Of a stretch of DNA of 51,784 nucleotides, positions 26,424 through 34,557 are shown one piece after another. This stretch comes from an uncultured Muribaculaceae bacterium (GTDB lineage Bacteria > Bacteroidota > Bacteroidia > Bacteroidales > Muribaculaceae): positions 1 through 51,784 of the forward strand of contig CAQFOZ010000011.1 in assembly GCA_948788915.1 (NCBI GenBank), in the 5' to 3' direction. Made by a program: the position numbers and the translations under genes. The stretch's first letter is position 1. Every line of letters begins with the position of its first letter. Below the pieces are notes generated by a model. That model saw only the letters and a program-made list of their open reading frames with translations, had not been told where the DNA came from and searched no databases.

Positions 26424-27827
26424 ATGGATATGAATATAAGCAATCCCGATTTTCACGATTTAGGAGACGACTCCGGATTTGTGGAGGATGCAAACAATTA
26501 TATAATCAAGGTAATCGGAGTAGGAGGCGGAGGTAACAATGCTGTAAACTATATGTTTGAGCAGAAGATACCATATGTTAATTTTGTTGTCTGCAATACA
26601 GACAAACAGGCGTTGAACATGTCTCCGGTTCCGAACAAGCTGTTGTTGGGAGAGGAGATTACAAAGGGTCTCGGAGCCGGGAATGTTCCCGAAGTTGGCC
26701 GTAAATGTGCCGAAGCATCGAAAGAAGCGATAAGCGCATTGTTCCAGGATCAGACGGAGATGGTTTTTATTACCGCCGGAATGGGAGGTGGCACCGGTAC
26801 GGGTGCGGCGCCGGTCGTAGCCCGTCTTGCCAAAGAGGCAGGAATGCTGACTATCGGAATTGTGACAGTGCCATTTATTTTTGAAGGAGAGAAGAAGATA
26901 TATAAGGCACTTCAGGGAGCGAAGGAGATGCAGAAGTATGTGGATGCGCTTTTGCTTATCAATAACGAGAACCTGATAGAGCTGTATAAAGATCTGACAT
27001 TTTTCAATGCCTTCGGCAAAGCTGATGACACACTTGCCAATGCAGCCCGTTCGATTTCAGAGATTATTTCGGAACCGATGTACATCAATGTGGATTTTCA
27101 GGATGTGAAGACCACACTTAAGGATTCCAAGACAGCGATAATCTCAACAGCTATCGGAGAGGGTAAAAACAGGATATCAGATGCAATAAACAAGGCGTTG
27201 CATTCACCATTGTTAAAGAAACATGATATCAACACATCGAAGAGGTTGCTTATAAAGTTTATGTGCTCCAGAGATGCGGAGAATCCGTTACGCGCTGAGG
27301 AGATGGCAGAAATTACGCAGTTTACCAACCGTCTCTCCAAGACACTGGATGTCAAGTGGGGTATCGGAGATAAGCCGGAGCTTGGTGATTCAGTGAAGGT
27401 TACAATTCTCGCAACCGGATTTGATGTGACTATCAAGGAGGGAGACAACTCTTCTTCACAAAAAGATAAAGGAGAGAAAGATACCGGACCTATAAAATTT
27501 GAAGGTGAAACTGAGAATAAATTCGCTGTAAGAGAGGAGAAGGGTAAGGTTCAGACCGAAGAGCAGAAAGAGATAGCTGAAGTTTACGGTACAGAAAAGA
27601 TGAAGGAGCATTCCCGTGCATCCGATGAATTGCGTTATGTTGTGCTCAAGCCCTCCCAGTTTGATGATTTTGAAGTGATAGCGATGCTTGAGAAAACTCC
27701 GGTATTCCGTCGTCATCCCGGTTTTAAGGATGATCTTGACAAAATAGGGCAGCATGTTCGTGTTGCGGATCGAGCACGCGAACCAGAAAGTAAAGATGAA
27801 AAGAGTTCAAACAAGATAACTTTTTGA
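26424..27827 (+). CDS. ftsZ: cell division GTPase FtsZ
   Basis: FtsZ forms the division ring. The tubulin signature GGGTGTG is at 121-127, with IGVGGGGNNA at 31-40 in the N-terminal nucleotide site. Residues about 335-467 form the charged linker and tail. The usual conserved C-terminal peptide is not obvious at the very end. The nearest candidate is TPVFRRHP near 425, followed by about 35 more residues. It ends the dcw cluster, with a palindrome just downstream. Confidence 0.97.
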   Translation: MDMNISNPDFHDLGDDSGFVEDANNYIIKVIGVGGGGNNAVNYMFEQKIPYVNFVVCNTDKQALNMSPVPNKLLLGEEITKGLGAGNVPEVGRKCAEASKEAISALFQDQTEMVFITAGMGGGTGTGAAPVVARLAKEAGMLTIGIVTVPFIFEGEKKIYKALQGAKEMQKYVDALLLINNENLIELYKDLTFFNAFGKADDTLANAARSISEIISEPMYINVDFQDVKTTLKDSKTAIISTAIGEGKNRISDAINKALHSPLLKKHDINTSKRLLIKFMCSRDAENPLRAEEMAEITQFTNRLSKTLDVKWGIGDKPELGDSVKVTILATGFDVTIKEGDNSSSQKDKGEKDTGPIKFEGETENKFAVREEKGKVQTEEQKEIAEVYGTEKMKEHSRASDELRYVVLKPSQFDDFEVIAMLEKTPVFRRHPGFKDDLDKIGQHVRVADRAREPESKDEKSSNKITF

Positions 27828-27834
27828 AACATTT

Positions 27835-27862
27835 TAGAGGGTGAAGTTAACTTCACCCTCTA
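27835..27862. terminator. 28-bp palindrome after ftsZ
   Basis: TAGAGGGTGAAGTT and its exact reverse complement abut at 27848/27849. It begins seven bases after the ftsZ stop and ends one base before element A. No long T-run follows. It probably ends dcw transcription or protects the 3' end. Confidence 0.65.
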
Positions 27863-28057
27863 AGAGTGTGTTTACTTTTAACACGAATTATATTTAGAGA
27901 ATGATTGCTAAATTCTATTGGCTCATATAAAGGATCTTTTTGGCTAATTTCTCCAAGCCTCATCAGTCGCATAGCCCGCTATGCTTCTTCTTCAACTTGT
28001 GAAATTATCTCAAAAACCTCTCTTTACCTGAACCAATGTTAAAAGTAAACACACTCT
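27863..28057. mobile_element. element A: 195-bp MITE-like unit with 21-bp perfect terminal inverted repeats
   Basis: The ends, AGAGTGTGTTTACTTTTAAC(A) at 27863-27883 and the complement at 28037-28057, match without error. There is no intact transposase gene. The interior 27935-28016 aligns without gaps to 29615-29696 of element B (about 51 of 82 bases by hand count). It includes TCTTTTTGGCT and CTCAAAAA at the same spacing, and a central hairpin GCATAGC/GCTATGC at about 27969-27984. No clear target-site duplication is seen. The right end supplies the stop codon of the gene at 28039. Confidence 0.7.
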
Positions 28058-28584
28058 AAAATTATACTAATTTGATTTAAGTTCGGCATACAGCTATTCG
28101 CCTTGCGTTTCCAACGGGAAAATTTAACCACACGGTCCATGTCCAAAATCTCCTGCGTTGTCAGCACATACAAAGCATCATAAATATTCTTTTCTGCCAA
28201 TTCCTTCTGGGAATATCTGTCCATTGTCTCTTTTTTGAAAACTATTATGTGGTTTATCTTTGCAACAGTGTCCAGCTTGTCTGTAAAATAATTATGTTCC
28301 AATCTCCCGCATGTAAAATCATACACCCGTTCACCCGGAGGAATCGCATTTAGTTTAATTTTGTTTCTAAACACATATCCGGGTGATATCTCCACAATTT
28401 GATCAGCTGTTGTCACCGGCATTGTTCTTTGGGCAACATATATTACATCACTGTCATTATTCTCGACAGAGTATCTCACATCATATGGATCATAATATGA
28501 TTCTTCACTTTCACATCTGAATGAACAGAGTAAAAAGACACAGATCGTAGCAAAAAGCAGATAATATTTTCTTAAAATAATCAT
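28039..28584 (-). CDS. putative secreted or lipidated protein, tandem paralogue 1
   Basis: No known family. From ATG 28584 the protein begins MIILRKYYLLFATICVFLLC, a signal sequence, with SFRC as a possible lipobox. The mature part shares its plan with the neighbour at 28686: YSVENNDSDVIYVAQR, an ISPGYVF segment, INHIIVFKK, and AEKNIYDALYVLTTQEILDM. This start is preferred over the ATG nine bases upstream because it aligns with the paralogue. The last residues (LECVYF) and stop are encoded by the right end of element A, so the original C-terminus was probably lost or changed. Confidence 0.68.
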   Translation of the reverse strand: MIILRKYYLLFATICVFLLCSFRCESEESYYDPYDVRYSVENNDSDVIYVAQRTMPVTTADQIVEISPGYVFRNKIKLNAIPPGERVYDFTCGRLEHNYFTDKLDTVAKINHIIVFKKETMDRYSQKELAEKNIYDALYVLTTQEILDMDRVVKFSRWKRKANSCMPNLNQISIILECVYF

Positions 28585-28685
28585 ATAACTCATTTAAGTA
28601 AGTGGTAAATTAATGCTGTTTTATCCGTCATACTCACTAAAAACAAGAATATCAACAGCTACAAAATATTACAAAGCATTTGTTT

Positions 28686-29174
28686 TTAGTTCTCTTCATG
28701 CTTCATTGGAAACGGAATCACACAGCCCATATCGAGAATCTCTCTGGTACTTAGCTTGTATATCGCGTCATAAATATTCTTCTCGGCCATCTCTTCCTTG
28801 GTATACTTGTCAATGGTTCCCTTTCTGAAAACGATTATATGGTTAATTCTCATAATAGTATCCATGGAGTTTCTGAAGGTATTATAATACAAGTCCCCGG
28901 CACACAATTTGTCTAAGCTCTTCCCCGGTAAAATTTCAATTAAACTAATATGTTTATTAAAAACATAACTCGGAGATATTCCGGTTGTCTGGTCAGAAGT
29001 TGTTATCGGTAAATCTCTATAAACTACATATATTGTGTCACTGTCGTTATTCTTTATTGAATAATCAACAGTGAAATCATTATTTTCGTCATCCATATAA
29101 AGGCAACTTGAAGAGCTGAATATAAATGCACAGATGGCAACAATCAGTGGATAATATTTTTTTAAGATATTCAT
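28686..29174 (-). CDS. putative lipoprotein, tandem paralogue 2
   Basis: No known family. The start at 29174 gives MNILKKYYPLIVAICAFIFS, then SSSC, a good lipoprotein signal. An upstream in-frame ATG at 29213 would only add a hydrophobic stretch. The body mirrors the 28039 gene: NNDSDTIYVVYRDLPITTSDQ, ISPSYVF, MRINHIIVFRK, EKNIYDAIYKLSTREILDM. Such small NNDSDTIYV-type lipoproteins are common in Bacteroidales, often near large surface or Rhs-type genes as I recall. It starts 12 bases downstream of a truncated ORF. Confidence 0.72.
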   Translation of the reverse strand: MNILKKYYPLIVAICAFIFSSSSCLYMDDENNDFTVDYSIKNNDSDTIYVVYRDLPITTSDQTTGISPSYVFNKHISLIEILPGKSLDKLCAGDLYYNTFRNSMDTIMRINHIIVFRKGTIDKYTKEEMAEKNIYDAIYKLSTREILDMGCVIPFPMKHEEN

Positions 29175-29185
29175 AAACAAACTGA

Positions 29186-29464
29186 TTAAATAAATATAAA
29201 ACAGAATTCCCAACCACTAATTTTGGGATCAGATACCGGAATTTTATCTCTATTGGGGTTGTCTGTTCTTGGATTTTTATATGGAGAATCTACTCCTGTA
29301 ACAAATGAGTTATAATTAAAATAATCCTCTCCTTCTCCACCGCCATATTTCTTATTAAAATGCTTTGCGCCTCTTCTACTGGCATCTTCTTCAAACCAAC
29401 GCAGACTATGAGACGAATAAGTTTTTCCATCTTCGCCTGTTATCGGTTCGCTGCTTCCGGCACT
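29186..29464 (-). pseudogene. C-terminal fragment of an unknown protein
   Basis: An open frame of 92 codons with no start codon, preceded directly by a stop (29465-29467). The protein is hydrophilic, with GEDGKTYSSHSLRWFEEDAS, KKYGGGEGEDYF and ISGWEF near its end. Its composition and clean reading frame suggest the surviving 3' end of a larger gene. The missing 5' part is not found between 29465 and element B. I cannot name the family. The position upstream of the two small lipoproteins would suit the C-terminus of a large surface or toxin protein, but that is a guess. Confidence 0.45.
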
Positions 29465-29552
29465 TTATATGATAAAATGATACAAAAGAAAGAGCAACAA
29501 CTTAGGTTTGTGGAAAACTGATTTTTTTCATAGAAAGGCAATTTTAAGGTTA

Positions 29553-29737
29553 AGAAACTGTTTAAATTTATTACGAAAAGTTTTATATAATAGTTCTTTC
29601 GGTAATTTTGCGGTTCTTTTTGGCTGTTTCCGCCAAGTTTCGTCGGTCAAAACCGATAGGTTTCTCCCTTCTCAACTCGCGGAACCACCTCAAAAATAAC
29701 TCTCAAAATTCCTCGAAAATAAATTTAAACAGTTTCT
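29553..29737. mobile_element. element B: 185-bp MITE-like unit with 20-bp perfect terminal inverted repeats
   Basis: Ends AGAAACTGTTTAAATTTATT (29553-29572) and the exact complement (29718-29737). The interior is homologous to element A, but the terminal repeats differ in sequence while staying fully complementary. The central hairpin also differs (TCGGT/ACCGA or AAACC/GGTTT in place of GCATAGC/GCTATGC). An 18-base piece of the right end plus flank recurs between mraY and murD. Confidence 0.7.
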
Positions 29738-29884
29738 AATAAATTATGGCTGAATAACTATTTGATTCCGCAAGTTAAATTAAAAAATATTAAAAAGCAA
29801 GAAATATTGTAAAATCATTAAAACAATGGCAAGAAAATTTAAAATTGAAGTTCAAAATGGTTGGTTTTCTAATGCCCGAAGTAG

Positions 29885-29993
29885 ACCCCATTTTGATCTG
29901 GCGTGCGCCAGATATAGGGTAAAAAGGCTGTCCGGTCTCAGATAATTGTCGACTTGAGGACAAGTCGACTTCCCAAAAGTCGGGTACATCCCG
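29885..29993. other. run of three hairpins upstream of the THUMP methyltransferase gene
   Basis: ATCTGGCG-TG-CGCCAGAT (29896-29913), enclosed by ACCC/GGGT. Then GTCGACTTG-AGGA-CAAGTCGAC (29948-29969) and CGGG-TACAT-CCCG (29981-29993). No gene lies between element B and 30122. The AGGA-loop hairpin resembles an inverted one at 8257-8278, ahead of the other 47-bp box. It may be structured leader RNA or repeat DNA. The rest of 29738-30121 shows only the boxes listed here. Confidence 0.45.
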
Positions 29994-30044
29994 GCGGCTT
30001 TTGATATAAGTAAGTATTCAGATTTAATTATTTTGATATATCCC

Positions 30045-30091
30045 ATTTTATGTAGTTAAGGGGAAAATAGTTATATTTACACGAAATTTGA
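30045..30091 (+). promoter_or_regulatory. 47-bp promoter-like box, copy 2
   Basis: Matches 8350-8396 at 44 of 47 positions. TATATTTA lies at 30072-30079 with TTTA about 21 bases upstream. The gene start at 30122 is 31 bases downstream. TAAGTAAGTATTC (30007-30019) lies just upstream, in the opposite orientation to copy 1. Confidence 0.55.
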
Positions 30092-30121
30092 GAATTCCTT
30101 TTTTACAGATAGAAAAGATAT

Positions 30122-31792
30122 ATGACCGAAAATAGATTCGAGATGGTTGCCAAGACCTTTCAAGGTCTTGAAGATGTCTTGCGTGATGAATTGATAAGCC
30201 TTGGAGCTGAAAATGTGGAGATGGGTCGCCGGATGGTTAGTTTTGAGGGGGATCTTGCGACAATGTATAGGGCAAATCTATGTTGCCGGACAGCATTGCG
30301 TATACTCAAACCGATAGAAAAATTTACGGCTCACGATCCGGAAGAACTTTATGATATAGTGCGCGAGATAGAGTGGGACAAATATATGGGATTGAAAACC
30401 ACATTCTCGATAGACTCAACAGTGAACAGTGACGAATTCTCTCATTCAAAGTTCGTGACATACAGAGTAAAAGATGGTATAGTAGATTATTTTAAGGAAA
30501 AATACGGAGAACGGCCATCGGTACGCGTAGCCGGCGCAGATTTAGTATTGAATGTACATATTTTTGAAGACCGTGTGACAATCTCTCTTGATTCAAGCGG
30601 AGAGCCTCTTTCAAAACGCGGATATCGTGTAGATCAGACAACAGCTCCGATCAATGAAGTTCTTGCTGCCGGAATCATTATGAAAACGGGGTGGCGTGGG
30701 GACTCAAATTTTGTGGATCCGATGTGTGGCTCAGGTACATTTCTGATAGAGGCCGCACTTATAGCCGCGAATATCAATCCGGGTATTTTCCGTCAGCAAT
30801 TCGCTTTCGAGAAGTGGCCTGATTTCGATAAGGAGTTGTTTGAGGATATCTATAACGATGACAGTGCCGAACGGGAATTTGAATATAAGATATATGGAGG
30901 AGATATAGATGCGGATGCCATAGCAATAGCACGTAAGAATATCAAAGAGGCCAAAGTAGATGATATGGTTGAGTTGGAATGGAAACCATTTTCCGAATGG
31001 ACAGACAATGTTGATCCGGGAATTCTTGTAACTAATCCTCCGTATGGTGAGCGGCTTAAGCCGGATGATATGGCTGCGTTATATAAGAACATCGGCTTTA
31101 CTCTGAAGAATTATTTTCAGGGGTGGCATGCATGGATTATAGGTCTGAATGATGAAGATTTCCGTAACATAGGTTTAAAGCCGACAGTGAAGATACCGTT
31201 GCTTAACGGGAGTCTGGAGTGTTCGTTGCGGGAATATGTTCTTTTTGACGGGAAATATGATGAGTTCAGAGCCAATGGCAATACTCTCGGCAAACATCTG
31301 TCAGATGATGAAGAGTCGAATTATCCGAAGAAGATGAAACATCTTTCCGACGACGACTGGAGGAAAGAAACCCGTAAATTCGGTCATGGCGATAAACCAC
31401 GCAAGCCGTCGAAAGGTGGTTTCGGGAAAAACAGAGCGGAAGATGACATACGTGGCGGGAAGGACTTCGGGAAGCCCTCGAAGAAGTTTTCTCACGAAGA
31501 GAAGGGAGATTTTAAGGGTGGTTCCCGTCGGGATTTCAAAAAGAAGGAACACCGTGAATTCAAGGGAGGAGATCGCCGTGATTTCAAAGGGAATGACCGT
31601 CGTGATTTAAAAAAAGGCACGCATCAAGACTTCAAGCGTAACGAACGGAGTGAATATGCAGGCAATCGTGTCAGTCGCACAATACGTCAGGTAACGGACA
31701 AGGGTCCGAGCTTATCTGCCAATGATGCTATGGTTTTCTCGAAAGTTCCGATTCGCAGCCGTAAGAAACGGGATATAGAGAACAAGGATTGA
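30122..31792 (+). CDS. THUMP-domain 23S rRNA (guanine-N2) methyltransferase, RlmL-like, with basic tail
   Basis: Residues about 50-160 form the THUMP RNA-binding domain. Residues 165-380 form a class I SAM methyltransferase with DPMCGSGTF at 199-207 and the guanine-N2 motif NPPYGER at 305-311. This is the RlmL/YpsC type that modifies 23S rRNA. The core ends near 385, and about 170 extra residues follow. These are very rich in Lys, Arg, Asp and Gly, with repeated RRDFK-like units (about 455-515), and are probably disordered and RNA-binding. E. coli RlmL instead carries a second methyltransferase domain. The next gene starts 18 bp downstream. Confidence 0.9.
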   Translation: MTENRFEMVAKTFQGLEDVLRDELISLGAENVEMGRRMVSFEGDLATMYRANLCCRTALRILKPIEKFTAHDPEELYDIVREIEWDKYMGLKTTFSIDSTVNSDEFSHSKFVTYRVKDGIVDYFKEKYGERPSVRVAGADLVLNVHIFEDRVTISLDSSGEPLSKRGYRVDQTTAPINEVLAAGIIMKTGWRGDSNFVDPMCGSGTFLIEAALIAANINPGIFRQQFAFEKWPDFDKELFEDIYNDDSAEREFEYKIYGGDIDADAIAIARKNIKEAKVDDMVELEWKPFSEWTDNVDPGILVTNPPYGERLKPDDMAALYKNIGFTLKNYFQGWHAWIIGLNDEDFRNIGLKPTVKIPLLNGSLECSLREYVLFDGKYDEFRANGNTLGKHLSDDEESNYPKKMKHLSDDDWRKETRKFGHGDKPRKPSKGGFGKNRAEDDIRGGKDFGKPSKKFSHEEKGDFKGGSRRDFKKKEHREFKGGDRRDFKGNDRRDLKKGTHQDFKRNERSEYAGNRVSRTIRQVTDKGPSLSANDAMVFSKVPIRSRKKRDIENKD

Positions 31793-31810
31793 AATATAGT
31801 AAACGGATAG

Positions 31811-32782
31811 ATGAAGAATCCTACCACGGGAAATACAGGATTGGTTTTCGCTTTTGTGTTGTCAATAGCGATGTGTGTCGTGTCCTTTATTCTCGGAGGT
31901 TCTGCCGGTCATCTATCTTCCTCGGGTATATGTTTCCCATCACCGGATGAGTGGTCATTACCTACCAATCTTTCCTTTGGCCTTAATCTGGTGATAATCT
32001 CAGGAGTGGTAGTGGGGATACTGATATTGAATAAAACATACAACTTTATCACCACTACCGATACAGTGCTTCAGAGTTCATTATTGATTCTGATCTGCTC
32101 TAATGTCTTTATAGACAAAAGGGTGAATTCTTCTGTGCTGTTGGGTGCGGTCGTTGTTATAATATATTTTATATTGTTTGGTTGCTACAGGAACAAAAAA
32201 TCCGCACCACAATTGTTTATTATCGGGACATTGGTGTCAATAGCAGGATTGTTCCAGTATGCAGCAATCCCGTACCTGTTGGCAGTTTTTTTTGCGGTAG
32301 TAGTTTTGAAGTGTATGTCATTCAAGGGGATGGTAGCTCTTGGAATGGGAGCGTTGACACCATACTGGATATTGGCAGGATTGGGGGTTATAGACCTGAG
32401 AGAGTTGAGTATGCCCGTACTTTCAACTGTCTTTACATACAATTTTATAGAGGAGGGCTATTTCTTGTTGTGGCTTAACTGTGGAATTACGGCACTCCTG
32501 TTTCTTTTCTGCTCTCTGTATAATGCTGTGAGTATGTACGCGGGTAACACAAGAAGGCGGCTGATGAACAACAGTACACTGATATTCGGATTGGTATCTT
32601 GTCTGAGTATAATGTTTGACATCGGGAATATGGTGGCATACATGACAGTGCTGTATCTTGCATGGGCAGTACAATTGGCTAATCTGTTCGCGCTGCATAA
32701 TCTGAAGCACGGTCGGGCAATGATCGTGTCATTGTTGGTGCTTTACGTGGCAGCGATGGTAGGAATGATCTACGGAATTTAA
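31811..32782 (+). CDS. multi-pass inner-membrane protein of unknown function
   Basis: The 323 residues hold about nine or ten hydrophobic segments, beginning with LVFAFVLSIAMCVVSFILGG. There is no signal peptide beyond the first membrane segment and no motif I recognise. Several Bacteroidota membrane families (for example DUF6427) have this size and layout, but I cannot confirm membership. It follows the methyltransferase after 18 bp and is probably cotranscribed. It ends 20 bp from the convergent FecR gene. Confidence 0.8.
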   Translation: MKNPTTGNTGLVFAFVLSIAMCVVSFILGGSAGHLSSSGICFPSPDEWSLPTNLSFGLNLVIISGVVVGILILNKTYNFITTTDTVLQSSLLILICSNVFIDKRVNSSVLLGAVVVIIYFILFGCYRNKKSAPQLFIIGTLVSIAGLFQYAAIPYLLAVFFAVVVLKCMSFKGMVALGMGALTPYWILAGLGVIDLRELSMPVLSTVFTYNFIEEGYFLLWLNCGITALLFLFCSLYNAVSMYAGNTRRRLMNNSTLIFGLVSCLSIMFDIGNMVAYMTVLYLAWAVQLANLFALHNLKHGRAMIVSLLVLYVAAMVGMIYGI

Positions 32783-32802
32783 TTTTATTACTTTAGAAGG
32801 TT

Positions 32803-33768
32803 TTATTCAATGATCCATGTAGTCGGGTTTATTTGCTTGAAAGATATGCCCATTGTTGATTCCAGGATTTTACGAGTTTCTTCAAAACTATCAGTCGGGA
32901 GCATGCCGGTAAAAGTGATAGATTTAAGATTTTCATTAATCAGAATGTTCTGATTGAAATATAGGTTTAAATCAGAATTGATATCTTGCAAAGAAACAGA
33001 TTCATAATATTTCATAAAATTCTGGCCAGTCAACTGTTTAGTCTTTGATTGCGTGGAAACGTCAATATCTCCTGTAATTGTATTAATTAGAGCCTTCTGC
33101 CCGGGTATAAGCTGAATATTGCTATTATTTAAATCAGAAGAAAGGACAATAGAGCCATTTTTAAGAAATACCTCCGCATAATTGTTGTTTTTTCGTGAAG
33201 TAACGGAGAAACAAGTTCCTAAAACGTTTATTTTAAAACCGTCTGCACATAAAGTAAAAGGACGTTTTTTGTCACGGGAGACTTCAAATGTGGCTTCACC
33301 AGAAAATGAGATTTCTCTTCCAGTATTATTAAAATCCCTTAATGTGTATGATAAATTGGACATTGGTCTTAAAATAACCATAGAACCATCGGGGAGTGTA
33401 TAATTAGTATTTTCACCTTTTGAGGTGGATATTGTTATTTTTTTAGCCAACAGAGAGTCGTATTCCGATATTTTACTATTCCCCTTCACAATAACTACTG
33501 TTGCTATAATAAGAAGAGGTATAATAATAGCTGCGACACCAGAGAGTATCCGAACCCATTTTTTAAGAGATGTAGTGGATTTAATATCTTGGGATATCCT
33601 ATTTTCAAGATTTTCCAATTCCAATTCAGAAAAAGAGAATTGTGATGACGCACGTTCCAACTGTTGATTTAGTTCCTCATCAGAGCAAGCAGAAATATTT
33701 TCTCTCAAATTGATCATTTCTGATTTTGAAATTGAATCATTTTTAAATTTATCTATAAGGTCATTCAT
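32803..33768 (-). CDS. FecR-type anti-sigma factor
   Basis: A 321-residue inner-membrane regulator. The cytoplasmic N-terminal part (1-70) should bind the sigma factor, and one membrane helix spans about 73-95. The periplasmic FecR domain follows (about 105-230, with LPDGSMVILRPMSNLSY and EATFEVSRDKKRPF). The C-terminal DUF4974-like domain (about 245-321) should contact the STN domain of the SusC receptor. It lies 27 bp after the sigma gene and is divergent from susC. Confidence 0.93.
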   Translation of the reverse strand: MNDLIDKFKNDSISKSEMINLRENISACSDEELNQQLERASSQFSFSELELENLENRISQDIKSTTSLKKWVRILSGVAAIIIPLLIIATVVIVKGNSKISEYDSLLAKKITISTSKGENTNYTLPDGSMVILRPMSNLSYTLRDFNNTGREISFSGEATFEVSRDKKRPFTLCADGFKINVLGTCFSVTSRKNNNYAEVFLKNGSIVLSSDLNNSNIQLIPGQKALINTITGDIDVSTQSKTKQLTGQNFMKYYESVSLQDINSDLNLYFNQNILINENLKSITFTGMLPTDSFEETRKILESTMGISFKQINPTTWIIE

Positions 33769-33795
33769 TTTATCGCAAACTTATAAGGCTTATAC

Positions 33796-34365
33796 TCATT
33801 GTAATTTCATTAATTCGTTGATAATCTTCCGTAACATTGGCAGTCCTTCGGAAAGACAATTGCTGACAGTCTTTTTACTTATCTTCAATTTGTCCGCAAT
33901 CTCCTGATTAGATAATCCATTTATTCTGGATAGTAAAATAACAGATTGGAAACGAGTCGGCAGTTTGGATATAGCGGAATTAAAAAGATTAAGAAAGTCG
34001 GAATATTCCAATTCCTGGGAAGATGAAGTTTGTTCTGCAATTTTATCTTTAAGAACCTGATAATCCTCAAAGGCGGGAGCATTCACGGATTTTCTGAAAT
34101 AGTCTATTCTTCGCCTGTAGGCGATAGATACCAAATAAGAAGATAAGTTGGTGTCAGGTTTAAGAATTTTACGATTATTCCAGAGCGTGAGGAAAATATC
34201 GTGAACAATTTCTTCAGCGTCCAATTTAGATTTAGTAGCTTTCGCAACATACGAAATCAGGCTTTTAGCATAGATATTGTATATGATAGATAAGGCACTT
34301 TTAGAATCATTTTTCAGAGCTTCCAAAAGTTTCGGTTGAATATTATTTACATCGCCTTGAGTCAT
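33796..34365 (-). CDS. ECF RNA polymerase sigma factor
   Basis: A 189-residue sigma-70-family protein with region 2 (about 22-90: DAEEIVHDIFLTLWNNR, YRRRIDYFRK) and region 4 (about 130-180: LPTRFQSVILLSRINGLSNQEIADKL). It should direct transcription of the divergent susC operon when FecR releases it. The pairing with FecR and a SusC that has an STN domain is the classic trans-envelope signalling set of Bacteroidota. The 192-bp gap to susC is AT-rich and should hold the target promoter. Confidence 0.94.
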   Translation of the reverse strand: MTQGDVNNIQPKLLEALKNDSKSALSIIYNIYAKSLISYVAKATKSKLDAEEIVHDIFLTLWNNRKILKPDTNLSSYLVSIAYRRRIDYFRKSVNAPAFEDYQVLKDKIAEQTSSSQELEYSDFLNLFNSAISKLPTRFQSVILLSRINGLSNQEIADKLKISKKTVSNCLSEGLPMLRKIINELMKLQ

Positions 34366-34557
34366 AGGATGTAAAATTAAGAAATAGAAACGTATTGCCC
34401 AAGAAAAAAGTTAAAATTAAAAAATGTTATAAAACATCAAAAAATAAAGGGAAAATCGGAATGCAGATACGATAACATAGATATAAATTCTAAAAAACGA
34501 TTTTTACAGAATAAACTATAAACAAATAACCTTAACATCTTTTTACACTTAACAGAA

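Noticed and set aside
28636..28690. Inverted repeat ACTAAAAACAA / TTGTTTTTAGT
   Set aside because: The loop is 33 bases and the stem is AT-only in most pairs, overlapping a stop codon. It is too weak to call a terminator or a third element.
29508..29699. 63-codon frame across element B
   Set aside because: Most of it is the inverted-repeat element itself. The residues show no recognisable pattern.
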